36,028 nucleotides of DNA from Candidatus Latescibacterota bacterium (lineage in GTDB: Bacteria > Latescibacterota > UBA2968 > UBA8231), in contig JAJDYK010000171.1 of the NCBI GenBank assembly GCA_022825185.1, forward strand, positions 1-36,028. Reading direction: 5' to 3'. Every line of letters starts with the position of its first letter. Position 1 is the first letter of the stretch. The translations under genes and the position numbers were made by a program. The notes beneath the pieces are model-generated. The model was not told where the DNA came from. It worked only from the letters and a program-made list of their open reading frames with translations, and did no database searches. This document shows, piece after piece, positions 14,335 through 23,184 of this stretch.

Positions 14335-17300
14335 CTATGCACTCCACAAAGAGCGCATTAACGCGAGTTTGCTGGGTTGTGAGATGTGCTCAAGCAAAGC
14401 AGAAATCGGCAGAAATCGCTCATTTAAAGCTTTTTCTGTTTCTGTTTTTTCGATATCGCTATTTATGGTAGCGGAAGGAACGCCGCGGCCAGAAACGATA
14501 ACTATTTCGCAGTCTTCTTTTATAGCGCAGCATTTTCTAAGTTCATTTAACGTCTCCTGTTCGTTTTTCCCATCCTGCTTGGCCAAGTTTTCCAATATAG
14601 TCAGATGCAGTACCAGAAAATCTGCGGGTAATTGCTCTGGCTTTTCAGGCATCGGATTATTTAAAAAACATTTAATCTTTTCCAAGTCTGGATTGTTTAA
14701 GTCGCATTTTTTTGTATCAGGTGGTATCCAAATGCCCATACACGGCCAAAGAGTGGCATACGGCATATCAGCACGATATATCTTATCCACCAAACTCTGT
14801 ACACGCTCGTCCAGTATGATAACTCGCGCCAATGCTGCAGCTATGAGTTCGTCGCCACTGATCCCACTGATCCTTGTGTTCATCTGATCTTTCAGTACTG
14901 ATTTGTGTTGGCTAAGACTATCAAAAGTTTCAGCAAAAATGATGGGTTCATTTCTATCATTTCTATCGTAGTAAGAGACAGACAAATTTTCTGCCGCACA
15001 AATAAGTTTTGGTCCTTCGACATCCTCTTTGAATTTATCATCAGTTCCATGATCCACCCAAACCAACCCTATGTCGCTGTCCTGCTGTAGTTTGCCACCC
15101 CACTCCTTATATGGTGTAAGATCGACGTATGCATGTGAAAAGAGAAATACGTCTTTCTCTTTTTTACTTTTCTCTTCGTCCAACCAGTTATTTTCATCTT
15201 CATCTTCTCCCGGCCAGTTTTCCCAGCCAACAAGTGTCTTGAGCTTCTTATCTTTCCAACAATCCCTCTTTTCCTTATAGCGATTATTCCAAAGGCGTTG
15301 GTGAAGAGGGTCAAGCAATTTCGCCGGGCTAAATTTACTAGGATCGTTTACCCAACTCGTTATGTCTGAGAACAACTGCTTAATGCAACAGTCTTCTACA
15401 TAAAGAGTACGAACAGGTAATTGTAGCCTTCTATCCGATAGCTCCTTTTCGAGATCTCCAGGCAGGACGGCGAAATTGTAACCGCGCAATTCGGCAATAT
15501 CCTCAGGAAGTTGTTCAAAAAGCATGACTCCGATTTTCTGAAGCTTCTTACGAGCTTCTTCACTTCGCAATTCGCAACATATCTCATCGACCACTACCGC
15601 ACACAACTTGGGGCGTTGCAAATATAGCCGATAGGCAAGACGAGGTTTGTTATTCTTTTCATTGATGAAGGCCTCTAGAACGCGAGGAGTGTCGTCTCCG
15701 TCTCCCTCCGTATGCGTCTGCTCCTCCTCGGCCGCCGCCAAGTTGGATGGTGGTCGAGGAGGAGGTGCCTCCAGTTCACTCAGCGGTAAGCCGCGCAGAT
15801 GTTGAGCGCAAATCTGCATTTCACGAATGCCCCAGTATTTGGAATTTGGACTGCCATCTTCATTGAGGAACGGTTCGTTTTGAATTATGCCATTAATATG
15901 TTCATCCAATGGTTTGCCAGATTCCTCTTCTTCTTCCGTCTGGCAATCCGTGATTTCCAGTTCTTCCGTCTGGCAGTCCGTAATTTCCAGCTTCAATAGT
16001 TCAGGATGATCAGAATCAATAACTTCAACCTTTAGCTTGACTTCCTTTAGCTTGACTTCCTTTAGCTCGCCTTCACTGCCTTTTTTTGTGTTGTGACGCG
16101 CACTATTGCGAATGATGTTCTCCAGAATGACATACAAGGCATGAACACCGACGTCTCCACTTGGACAGTTGAAATATTCCTTGGTGTGCTCATCTATACA
16201 TACCGATGCGTTGATACCTTCTTTTCCGGTAATGTACGACAAGAGGATTGGCTTTGGATCAAACACTGTGCTTGTCGTCTTGTTTATTTGTTCTTTTTCT
16301 TTGTCAAAATTTAAAGCATCCAATACTTTAACAAGCCCGAGAGGCTGTGACCAATTTGGCTTGTCCGACGTGGATACCTCTGCGATAAAGTCCATCCTCT
16401 TCTGTAGGTATTGAAAAAATACAGTGCGATGGTCTATTTCGCCTCGTTTAAGATCTATACCTCTCTCTCGCTGCTCCTCGGGAGCATGAGCAATAGCTGC
16501 ATACCGGGCTATAACATGTGAGCCGATATTGTGCGACATGTTGCGTCCCATTATCGCAGAGACTGCGCTGCGGAGTGCGGCTCGTCGCGTCTGAACCTTT
16601 GGAATCAACGAATTCATCAGATCCAACTGCTGTCGCAGGTAGGCGTTACGCATTTGTTTTTGGATCTCAGTCTCAGCGGGAATATAACACGCTTCGGGAA
16701 ACTCAAAGCGGATAGCGAAGCGGCTAAATGCATTGCGCTCCTCATCTCCCAGACTGTAAATCAGGTCTTTCGACCAAAGGTCGGTCGTCCACCACATGAA
16801 GTTCTTATTACCGGAACACTGGATCTGAATCGTTGATTCATCATCTGTATTGCATGGGAAGTCAATACAGTTTGTCTTAACCGTACCTTCTTTCCAATCA
16901 ACTATTGGACTACCAGATTTTTTTTGCCGCTCGTAACAGAACGGAACATAACCCTTTTCGCCCCTAGTTTTAGTGGTATCCACGACATAGGCACTCTCCC
17001 AGTCTTGGACGTAAGTGAGTATGCTGAGGAAGTGACGAAGGAGGTCATACGGCGGCGTTATAGGTTGAGAAAGTGCTTGCGCTTTTGACGACTCAATTAT
17101 CCCTGATGAAACCGTAGATAATTGGCTCAATAAAGGTGGCAATTTCTCAATCAGCCACTTATTCCTTCGGTTCTCATCCCTAAACCAACAGAGAACAACG
17201 GCCTTAATACAGCCAAATCCACACACAGGTAGGCGTGCCGTCTTATCCTTCACCTCCAATGATTTTTTTCCATCTATCCATACGTCATAAATGGGAGCTA

Positions 17301-18201
17301 ACACCACAGATCCTCGCTTAGCAAGCTCATTGCTGAAATTGGAATTATCTGATTCAGGCAAGCCTGATTTAAGCAAGAGTTCTTCAAAGAATTTCTCACC
17401 AAGTTCTTGGACTCCTTCTGCTTTTAGCGGATTCGTATCTTCCGGTTTCTCACTGGAAGACGAACTTGTATCTGGGTCTCGAATGTTTTGGTACTTTTTT
17501 AGTCCCCAATCTGATACGAATTCGTCGTCTAACTCCAACCAGTCAAAGGGTGCTTTTTGCTCGTTACACTCAGGAAAATTCTTGAGAGTACCGCTTAAGT
17601 AATTCGTCTGCTGGTGCTTAACTGGTTTCTGCAATTTTCTAAGATACCCAACAAAAACTCCCTCTATATTTTTTTCTTCCTCAAAATGAATTCCTGAGTA
17701 CAAACCCAACATTGCACGTTGCAGTCTCTCCTGAGACTCCTTATTATCGAATTTTAAATCCTTACATATTTCCTTCGCAGTGTTGTATATCCCACTCTTT
17801 GGAAACTCATTCCACAAGTCTTCCCAAGCTTTCTTTCTTCCACAATCGTTGGTGTTAAAGGTCTTATCTTCCTCTTTGTTTTGCAATTCCTTATCCGGTG
17901 ACTTCCAGCTTTTGAGAATATTTATTAGTGCATTAACAGTCTTCTCATTTTTTTCTTCATCCCATTCTTCAGACTTACAGTCCCAAAGATTCTCCCCGAC
18001 ACTGACCCAATTGAATGTACGAGTATAGCTGTTGAAATAGGATAAGGTGAAGAGAGCAGTCTTATTTTTGGTAGAGGTGCCCTCATCTTCATGGATACGG
18101 CCTATGTCATCTCTCCTCCAAGCCTCTATAAACATCTGGTTGAAACGATAAATCAAGTCGGGTTCCAGATGTGCCATCAGGGCATTTTCGGACTTACTCA
18201 T
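14335..18201 (-). CDS. Large divergent histidine-kinase-like protein
   Basis: A 1288-aa cytoplasmic protein with no evident membrane segments. Residues 1-510 are an unrecognised sensor region. The dimerisation/phospho-acceptor segment is at 535-570 with AIMGRNMSHNIGSHVIARYA, His557 being the candidate phosphorylated residue. An ATPase N-box is at 687-704 (ALYVILENIIRNSARHN). The G1/D-box is degenerate (LEITDCQTEE, not DxGxG) and duplicated in tandem, and a late G-box-like SKYWGIREMQICAQHLRG is near 786-803. A further about 430 residues follow, with strand-rich segments ending in CEIVIVSGRGVPSATI and RFLPISALLEHI. The start is 4 nt after the permease stop, so it is probably cotranscribed with the transporter. 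Base composition is AT-rich (24 G/C in 60 nt at 17761-17820). Kinase activity is unproven. Confidence 0.7.
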   Translation of the reverse strand: MSKSENALMAHLEPDLIYRFNQMFIEAWRRDDIGRIHEDEGTSTKNKTALFTLSYFNSYTRTFNWVSVGENLWDCKSEEWDEEKNEKTVNALINILKSWKSPDKELQNKEEDKTFNTNDCGRKKAWEDLWNEFPKSGIYNTAKEICKDLKFDNKESQERLQRAMLGLYSGIHFEEEKNIEGVFVGYLRKLQKPVKHQQTNYLSGTLKNFPECNEQKAPFDWLELDDEFVSDWGLKKYQNIRDPDTSSSSSEKPEDTNPLKAEGVQELGEKFFEELLLKSGLPESDNSNFSNELAKRGSVVLAPIYDVWIDGKKSLEVKDKTARLPVCGFGCIKAVVLCWFRDENRRNKWLIEKLPPLLSQLSTVSSGIIESSKAQALSQPITPPYDLLRHFLSILTYVQDWESAYVVDTTKTRGEKGYVPFCYERQKKSGSPIVDWKEGTVKTNCIDFPCNTDDESTIQIQCSGNKNFMWWTTDLWSKDLIYSLGDEERNAFSRFAIRFEFPEACYIPAETEIQKQMRNAYLRQQLDLMNSLIPKVQTRRAALRSAVSAIMGRNMSHNIGSHVIARYAAIAHAPEEQRERGIDLKRGEIDHRTVFFQYLQKRMDFIAEVSTSDKPNWSQPLGLVKVLDALNFDKEKEQINKTTSTVFDPKPILLSYITGKEGINASVCIDEHTKEYFNCPSGDVGVHALYVILENIIRNSARHNTKKGSEGELKEVKLKEVKLKVEVIDSDHPELLKLEITDCQTEELEITDCQTEEEEESGKPLDEHINGIIQNEPFLNEDGSPNSKYWGIREMQICAQHLRGLPLSELEAPPPRPPSNLAAAEEEQTHTEGDGDDTPRVLEAFINEKNNKPRLAYRLYLQRPKLCAVVVDEICCELRSEEARKKLQKIGVMLFEQLPEDIAELRGYNFAVLPGDLEKELSDRRLQLPVRTLYVEDCCIKQLFSDITSWVNDPSKFSPAKLLDPLHQRLWNNRYKEKRDCWKDKKLKTLVGWENWPGEDEDENNWLDEEKSKKEKDVFLFSHAYVDLTPYKEWGGKLQQDSDIGLVWVDHGTDDKFKEDVEGPKLICAAENLSVSYYDRNDRNEPIIFAETFDSLSQHKSVLKDQMNTRISGISGDELIAAALARVIILDERVQSLVDKIYRADMPYATLWPCMGIWIPPDTKKCDLNNPDLEKIKCFLNNPMPEKPEQLPADFLVLHLTILENLAKQDGKNEQETLNELRKCCAIKEDCEIVIVSGRGVPSATINSDIEKTETEKALNERFLPISALLEHISQPSKLALMRSLWSA
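15931..15990 (-). repeat. 30-bp in-frame tandem duplication inside the kinase-like gene
   Basis: Units 15931-15960 and 15961-15990 agree at 28 of 30 positions and encode two copies of LEITDCQTEE, the segment standing where the ATP-binding D-box of a histidine kinase is expected. The near identity indicates a recent duplication. Confidence 0.9.
16031..16075 (-). repeat. 15-bp in-frame tandem repeat inside the kinase-like gene
   Basis: Two identical 15-nt units (TTTAGCTTGACTTCC on the plus strand) at 16031-16045 and 16046-16060 are followed by a degenerate third. They encode KEVKL-type repeats just upstream, in protein order, of the LEITDCQTEE duplication. Confidence 0.85.
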
Positions 18202-18205
18202 ATCA

Positions 18206-19024
18206 TTAGCCTTGAATTAGTTTCAGATTACTTGGGATTGTTCTTTTTGCCCACCATGCTACAATTTGCACGACAAGCACCATAAGAAATAGTGCTGCCG
18301 CCGGAGATAGTGCGATCCACGAGGCAGAACTGATGAAACTAATACCGTCAAATATCATCTTGCCCAACCCAGGTTGCGGTGGTTGTACACCTAACCCAAG
18401 GAAAGACAAACCAGCCTCCAGTGCAATAACCTCTGGAAGGTAGCTTACTGCAAAAAGCACCGCGGTGTCAACGCATGTCGGTAGCACAACAAAGAACAGG
18501 ATCTTCCACTCTTGGTTTCCAATAGTCCTTTCTGCCAGTACATATCGCAAGGGCACTGTCTTGATGACCTCGGCCCGAACAATCCTCGCAGGGCTTACCC
18601 AGATGATCAGGGTCAACACCATATAGGCTTTCCAGACCCCCGGACCTGTAAGGCTTAGCAAGGCCGCGATCAATACGAGGAAAGGCACGGAGGTAATGAA
18701 ATCCGCCAGCCAATTGAATACTTTGTCCGGCCAACGGCGGTAATAGTATCCGGCAATGGCACCTAAAAATATCCCGATTGCTAGCGAAGACAACAAGGCA
18801 AGTATGGAGATGCTGACGGTGAGAGAAATGCCGTGTAGAACTCGGCTCAGTAGGTCGCGGCCAAGCTCATCCGTGCCCAACCAGTGATGAGAACTGGGTG
18901 GAGAAAGTCTCTGGTCAAGAGCAACAGCGAGGGGGTCTTGCGTTGGCAGCAATGGCAACAGGGTACTCAAAAACAGCAATCCGAGCAGGGCCAAGATAAG
19001 TTGTCGCCATATACTATTTTGCAT
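18206..19024 (-). CDS. Peptide ABC transporter permease, DppC type
   Basis: A 272-aa inner-membrane permease of the dipeptide/oligopeptide/nickel family. The N-terminal helix (LILALLGLLFLSTLLPLL) is followed by the DppC signature HHWLGTDELGRDLLSRVLHG, then five more hydrophobic segments. SFLGLGVQPPQPGLGKMI near 210-227 is the family's conserved cytoplasmic/periplasmic border motif. The EAA loop (AERTIGNQEWKILFFVVLP) lacks the usual EAA residues but keeps the Gly. It overlaps the upstream permease by 11 nt and ends 4 nt before the kinase-like gene. Confidence 0.9.
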   Translation of the reverse strand: MQNSIWRQLILALLGLLFLSTLLPLLPTQDPLAVALDQRLSPPSSHHWLGTDELGRDLLSRVLHGISLTVSISILALLSSLAIGIFLGAIAGYYYRRWPDKVFNWLADFITSVPFLVLIAALLSLTGPGVWKAYMVLTLIIWVSPARIVRAEVIKTVPLRYVLAERTIGNQEWKILFFVVLPTCVDTAVLFAVSYLPEVIALEAGLSFLGLGVQPPQPGLGKMIFDGISFISSASWIALSPAAALFLMVLVVQIVAWWAKRTIPSNLKLIQG

Positions 19025-19955
19025 GGCTATTTCGGATACGCGGGTCTGCGAGGGGATAAATGAGATCGAGAAGAAGGTAGGTACTCAGCACGAATAGCGA
19101 CGTCACAATGACGATGCCCTCCATCATGGGTAAATCGCGTTCGAGAACGGAGCGCAGCAATAATGCGCCCAGTCCTGGCACCGAAAACACCAACTCAACC
19201 ACAAATGTGCTAGTAAGCAACAAGGGTAATTGATTGCCCCAAGCGGCTAGTAGTGGAATCAAGGCATTGCGCAACACATAGCTGATTTTTATTCGCGTTT
19301 GCGAAAGCCCCATGGCCAATGCACTGCGCGTATAGCGGGTTTGGCTTAACGCTTGAATCTGTGCTCGCATGATACGGCCCAGAATACCCATGGGATACAG
19401 AGCGAGAACAAAGGCGGGCGGGATGAGGTAAAGCCAATCTGCCAACTCGCGTAAGTTGCCGGAGAACCGCGTGTACGGATAATAAAAAATGCTCATCAAT
19501 GCCACCGCGATCGCGGCAAACAAGGTGGGTAATGACACACAAGTGAAATCAATAAATCCACCCACCCGTGATCCTGCACGATTAAAGCTTATGGCTGCCA
19601 TGCACAGCAAGTATAAGCCGATAATCGCAATGGCTTCCGTCGCGATAGCAAGTGAAACAGCAAGGCGCGTCTGAATTTCGGACCGAACAGGGCGTCTATC
19701 TACGAAGGACTGTCCAAAGTCGAAGGTGATTGCCTTGGCGATATAACGGCCAAATTGGACATGCAAGGGCTGATCAAGGCCAAAATCGCGCCGAACCGCT
19801 GCAACCTGTTCTTCGCTGGCATTTGGACCAAGCATGGTTCTGATAGGATCGACGGGCACCAGATGGAATAGGACAAAAGCTGCGACTACGACGGCTAACC
19901 AAAGGGACAAAAAATAGGCTGTTCGCAAAGCAAACAGCCTTATGAGCGTATTCAA
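19014..19955 (-). CDS. Peptide ABC transporter permease, DppB type
   Basis: A 313-aa inner-membrane permease. The N-terminal helix and FHLVPVDPIRTMLGPNASEE match DppB/OppB proteins, as do GLDQPLHVQFGRYI and the EAA-type loop ALAMGLSQTRIKISYVLRNALIPLL at about 212-236. The predicted start is TTG, directly abutting the TGA of the binding-protein gene, so translation is probably coupled. It forms the membrane channel together with the DppC-type partner. Confidence 0.88.
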   Translation of the reverse strand: MNTLIRLFALRTAYFLSLWLAVVVAAFVLFHLVPVDPIRTMLGPNASEEQVAAVRRDFGLDQPLHVQFGRYIAKAITFDFGQSFVDRRPVRSEIQTRLAVSLAIATEAIAIIGLYLLCMAAISFNRAGSRVGGFIDFTCVSLPTLFAAIAVALMSIFYYPYTRFSGNLRELADWLYLIPPAFVLALYPMGILGRIMRAQIQALSQTRYTRSALAMGLSQTRIKISYVLRNALIPLLAAWGNQLPLLLTSTFVVELVFSVPGLGALLLRSVLERDLPMMEGIVIVTSLFVLSTYLLLDLIYPLADPRIRNSHAK

Positions 19956-21608
19956 TCAGGGATCTCTTGATTGCAGCCTATTAAATCGGAAGTAACCGTG
20001 CCCATTTACTAGCAAATCGCCATATTTATTTGAGTACAGAATCAATTGATTCAACTTGTAAAGGAAGATCGCCGGTGCCTGGTCCATGATGCGCTGCTCA
20101 ATCTCTGCGGACTTTTGCACCGCAGCGTCTGAGCTCATCTCCCTCAACCCTTGAATTTCTTCATCAATATCAGGATCGGAGAACTGCCAGAAATTAGGTA
20201 CAGGCCTCTTATCTGATAAAAAGAAATTGAGAAGAATTAACTCTGGCGAGGAGAATACATAGTCTAAAAACATGCTGAACATGGGGGCTTCGCCACTGAT
20301 CACCCTGCCAATCGCACTGTTGAAATCTACCTTCGTCAACTGAATGTTGACACCTATCTCTTTCATCTGAGCTTGGAATAGCTGTCCGATCTGCTCACTG
20401 GCTGCTTGTTCGTGAACCAGCATCTCAATGGCTTCGCCATTATAGCTAGACTGCGCCAGTTCCTGTCGGGCCAATTCAGGGTTGTAAATGGAATCGATAT
20501 CAAAAGGAGCCTCGTAGCCATTTATGCCAGGCGGGACGGTACCACCCGTTATGTCAGCAAGACCATATAGCAGGCTTTGCACAATAAGGCGTCGGTCCAC
20601 TCCGAAGTTCATTGCCCGACGCAGATGCACATCAGATATAATGTTGTCGTTGATGCCAATCATATGGCTGTTGAAAGTGCTATAAGGCTGAGTGCGAAAG
20701 TCGCTAGTGTACTCGGATTTGAGCACTCCTGTTTTTTCCAGCACCGCCGGATAGAGTACCGGCGGCAAGATCATCAGATCTATGCCACCCTTGCGAAGTT
20801 CTGCAAACCGGACTTCGTCATTGGTAATGACGCGAAATACCAAACGAGATATATCGCCAGACGCGCTCTGGTCCCAATAGGCTGAATTCCTTTCCAGCGT
20901 TATTTCGCTGCTGGTACGAGTCAACATCCGGTACGGTCCCGTTCCCACCGCCAAATCTAACCCACGCCTATCTTCGTACTGCGAGTCCATGAGTTCTTCA
21001 GGAAAGATCGCAATCCAAGGGGTAGTGAGCCGATTGAGGAAAAAAGGCTCCGGGTTGACTAAGCGTATCTCGATAGTATCGTCATCTATTTGCTTGATGC
21101 CTTCAACCGATTCCGCTTCACCCGTGTTGTAATCGGCACAGCCGACGATTGAGTCAGTGAGAAGAAATGCCGGGTATGATGAGGCTGAACAGAAGGCCGT
21201 GTAACTCGCTACCACATCTTTTGCGGTGACTGGCCGAGTGCGCGAAGGGGTATTGAATATCTCGGATTCATGGAACATGACGCCGTTACGCAAGTTAATG
21301 CGCCAGACGACGGAATCGCTGGTCTCCCAACTCTCAGCAAGAGCGGGCGCAATTTGTCCTTTATCGTCGAGGCTGAACAGCCCTTCGTATATTTGCCATA
21401 CAACAATGAAGCCTTTGGGGTTTTTTATGGTGATTGGATCAAAACGTTCAGGCTCCGCTTCAATACCGACGATCAATTCTGTCGTTGCGGTCTCATCCGA
21501 ACACCCTGCCATAGCAAGGAAGACAAGTAACGCCAATAGACTACCCATCCGGCGGGCAATTTTGCGAAACGCTTTGTACCCCTCATTGAGAGACTTTGAT
21601 TCGTACAT
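19956..21608 (-). CDS. Family-5 extracellular peptide-binding lipoprotein
   Basis: A 550-aa solute-binding protein of the SBP_bac_5/DppA/OppA family, which captures peptides for ABC importers. A charged n-region (KIARR) is followed by a hydrophobic stretch and lipobox LAMAGC, with Cys36 as the predicted lipidated residue. LAESWETSDSVVWRINLRNG near 90-109 and the later GTGPYRM are family landmarks. AGGGAG is spaced 8 nt before the ATG; Met21 is an alternative start giving a shorter signal. It lies 93 nt after the 49-aa ORF, making that peptide or a product of it a plausible ligand. The ligand itself is unknown. Confidence 0.9.
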   Translation of the reverse strand: MYESKSLNEGYKAFRKIARRMGSLLALLVFLAMAGCSDETATTELIVGIEAEPERFDPITIKNPKGFIVVWQIYEGLFSLDDKGQIAPALAESWETSDSVVWRINLRNGVMFHESEIFNTPSRTRPVTAKDVVASYTAFCSASSYPAFLLTDSIVGCADYNTGEAESVEGIKQIDDDTIEIRLVNPEPFFLNRLTTPWIAIFPEELMDSQYEDRRGLDLAVGTGPYRMLTRTSSEITLERNSAYWDQSASGDISRLVFRVITNDEVRFAELRKGGIDLMILPPVLYPAVLEKTGVLKSEYTSDFRTQPYSTFNSHMIGINDNIISDVHLRRAMNFGVDRRLIVQSLLYGLADITGGTVPPGINGYEAPFDIDSIYNPELARQELAQSSYNGEAIEMLVHEQAASEQIGQLFQAQMKEIGVNIQLTKVDFNSAIGRVISGEAPMFSMFLDYVFSSPELILLNFFLSDKRPVPNFWQFSDPDIDEEIQGLREMSSDAAVQKSAEIEQRIMDQAPAIFLYKLNQLILYSNKYGDLLVNGHGYFRFNRLQSRDP

Positions 21609-21701
21609 AGTCCTAGCTCCCTAAGAACAATAACGGCAATACGTTACTCGCAATTATCCCGCAAACCTACTCGTCGAATAGGGCGAAATCCTTAACTTCG
21701 G

Positions 21702-21851
21702 TCAGCCCTTGCGTGAGGTAATGTTCTTGTAGGTGAGTTTTTCAGGCGCGGTGATATTGAGTGCGCCTGCACGGTTCGTAGCCGAAACAGTCGGTCTGCT
21801 CACTACGACAAACGCTTTACCGCGCCCGATGGATCCACTATTTGCACCCAT
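21702..21851 (-). CDS. 49-aa ORF coupled to the radical SAM gene; candidate modified-peptide precursor
   Basis: The ATG overlaps the radical SAM stop codon (TAATG on the minus strand) and is preceded, 8 nt away, by AAGGAG embedded in the last codons of that gene. The product starts MGANSGSIGRGKAFVVVSRP, continues TVSATNRAGA and ends LNITAPEKLTYKNITSRKG. It has no Cys, so thioether (sactipeptide or lanthipeptide) chemistry is excluded. It is rich in Gly, Ser, Thr, Asn and Lys, with one Tyr (Tyr41) and the short motif NIT(A/S) twice near the C-terminus (32-35 and 43-46). There is no signal peptide or membrane helix. It is followed by the peptide-binding protein gene. A RiPP precursor is the leading inference; a small partner subunit of the enzyme is the alternative. 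Confidence 0.6.
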   Translation of the reverse strand: MGANSGSIGRGKAFVVVSRPTVSATNRAGALNITAPEKLTYKNITSRKG

Positions 21852-23086
21852 TAGATATACTCCTTCAGTGTGTTTAGTTCATTTTCAAGTTCATGCCGGT
21901 AAAATCCAAATACCGGTTTACCGGGTAATTGCTTCAGCAGGTTGCACCCACTAGTATGAAGTAGATTACCCAGAATTTGGTCTTGGGCCACTTTACCGTA
22001 GGCCATCGATTTGGGCACGACGACGTCGCCTTTTGTGTTCACGATCAACTCGCGTGTTCCGGTTAGTGACGTGGGATAATACCATACAAAGAAATCCGTT
22101 CCACTATGCCGTGCAGACTCATCGCGCCAAACCAAGCCTTCGCGATCAGGCTCAAACCCCTGCCACATATCCGGAATCATCATTGCCACGGCTTGGGCAT
22201 AGTTTACTGGGAACATGTTTATCTCAACCCAAGCATCATCCAAAGAATCTAGGTTCGATCTCAGTTCATGGATAAACTGCGTGAACTCAACAGGGGACAG
22301 TGCCAGTTCAGGGGACAGGTGTGTCCCTTGTACAATAGTTATGGGTGTAATAAAAAAGTTCTTGAAGCCCTGTGCATTCAAGTCCCGAATCATTGGGATG
22401 ATTGAATGGCGGTTCAGTCTTGTCAGGCACGAGAGGATGTTCACCTTGGGTGCCATACCTTCGCGGATTAACCAAAGTGCTCCCTCCAAACCTGCCCGAT
22501 AGCTTCCGTTGCGACCACGCTGTAGATCGTGAGCGTCTTCCTGACCGTCCAGTGAGACATCGAGCCAATCCGCTTGAACTTCCCGGATTCGCTCCCGCAC
22601 CGGTAGCATGGATATGCCATTGTCAATAAGCCCTATTTGGGCTGATGGAAAACGGCTTCGCAACCAAGCCAACACCTCAAGGCCATCGGCCGTAACCGAT
22701 CTGCCGCCATAGACAAAGGTATTAATCCCTAGCCCGTTGTGAATATCCTCAAGCAAGGGCTTCCAGCTTGCCGCCGGCATGGGACGATTATGCCTAGCAA
22801 ACGACGGGGGATATATGCAGTGCTGGCAGGTAAACTCACAAGCTCCCGTGAAAATCAATTCACCCTGTGTCGGCCAATTTTCTCGGTATGCCGCTTGCAA
22901 ATGCTTGGACGCCTCGTTGGGGTCGTCCATCATGGCTGCCAGCCAATGCTGAATAGGCGGGAGTTGACGCGACTCAGCCGGGGACGCCTCGTTGGGGCCG
23001 TCCATCATGGCTTCCGACCAATGCTGGATAGGCGGAAGCTGATGCGGCTCAGTCAGGGCTTGATTTTTCAGGTTTAGTGCAGTCAT
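21851..23086 (-). CDS. Radical SAM enzyme in a peptide-transport operon
   Basis: A 411-aa protein. The [4Fe-4S]/SAM motif is CEFTCQHC (Cys83, Cys87, Cys90) in GELIFTGACEFTCQHCIYPP. A VYGGRS segment stands where many relatives have GGEP. WLDVSLDG at 174-181 fits the radical SAM barrel. The C-terminal ELIVNTKGDVVVPKSMAYG and ILGNLLHTSGC recall the SPASM/twitch region, but only one Cys (381) is left, so auxiliary clusters are doubtful. The N-terminus has a duplicated 25-residue block (QLPPIQHW...AMMD.PNEAS). The start is 127 nt downstream of the ATPase gene, after a palindrome. Neighbours point to peptide modification; substrate unproven. Confidence 0.85.
   Translation of the reverse strand: MTALNLKNQALTEPHQLPPIQHWSEAMMDGPNEASPAESRQLPPIQHWLAAMMDDPNEASKHLQAAYRENWPTQGELIFTGACEFTCQHCIYPPSFARHNRPMPAASWKPLLEDIHNGLGINTFVYGGRSVTADGLEVLAWLRSRFPSAQIGLIDNGISMLPVRERIREVQADWLDVSLDGQEDAHDLQRGRNGSYRAGLEGALWLIREGMAPKVNILSCLTRLNRHSIIPMIRDLNAQGFKNFFITPITIVQGTHLSPELALSPVEFTQFIHELRSNLDSLDDAWVEINMFPVNYAQAVAMMIPDMWQGFEPDREGLVWRDESARHSGTDFFVWYYPTSLTGTRELIVNTKGDVVVPKSMAYGKVAQDQILGNLLHTSGCNLLKQLPGKPVFGFYRHELENELNTLKEYI
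22907..23056 (-). repeat. 75-bp tandem duplication in the 5' part of the radical SAM gene
   Basis: Units 22907-22981 and 22982-23056 agree at about 64 of 75 positions. Being 25 codons long, the duplication keeps frame and repeats QLPPIQHW(S/L)(E/A)AMMD(G/D)PNEAS before the catalytic domain. Confidence 0.9.
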
Positions 23087-23184
23087 GTCAGCAACTTGGC
23101 CTCAATAGGTGCCTTAGTCGTGCCATGAATATAGGGGATACTCAGGCGAATAGGTAGCCATATCTTGTGAGAAACCAGCTTCAA

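Noticed and set aside
14153..14887. 244-aa plus-strand frame opposite the 209-aa and kinase genes
   Set aside because: Ser/Phe-rich antisense translation with no ribosome-binding site; the minus-strand genes are better supported.
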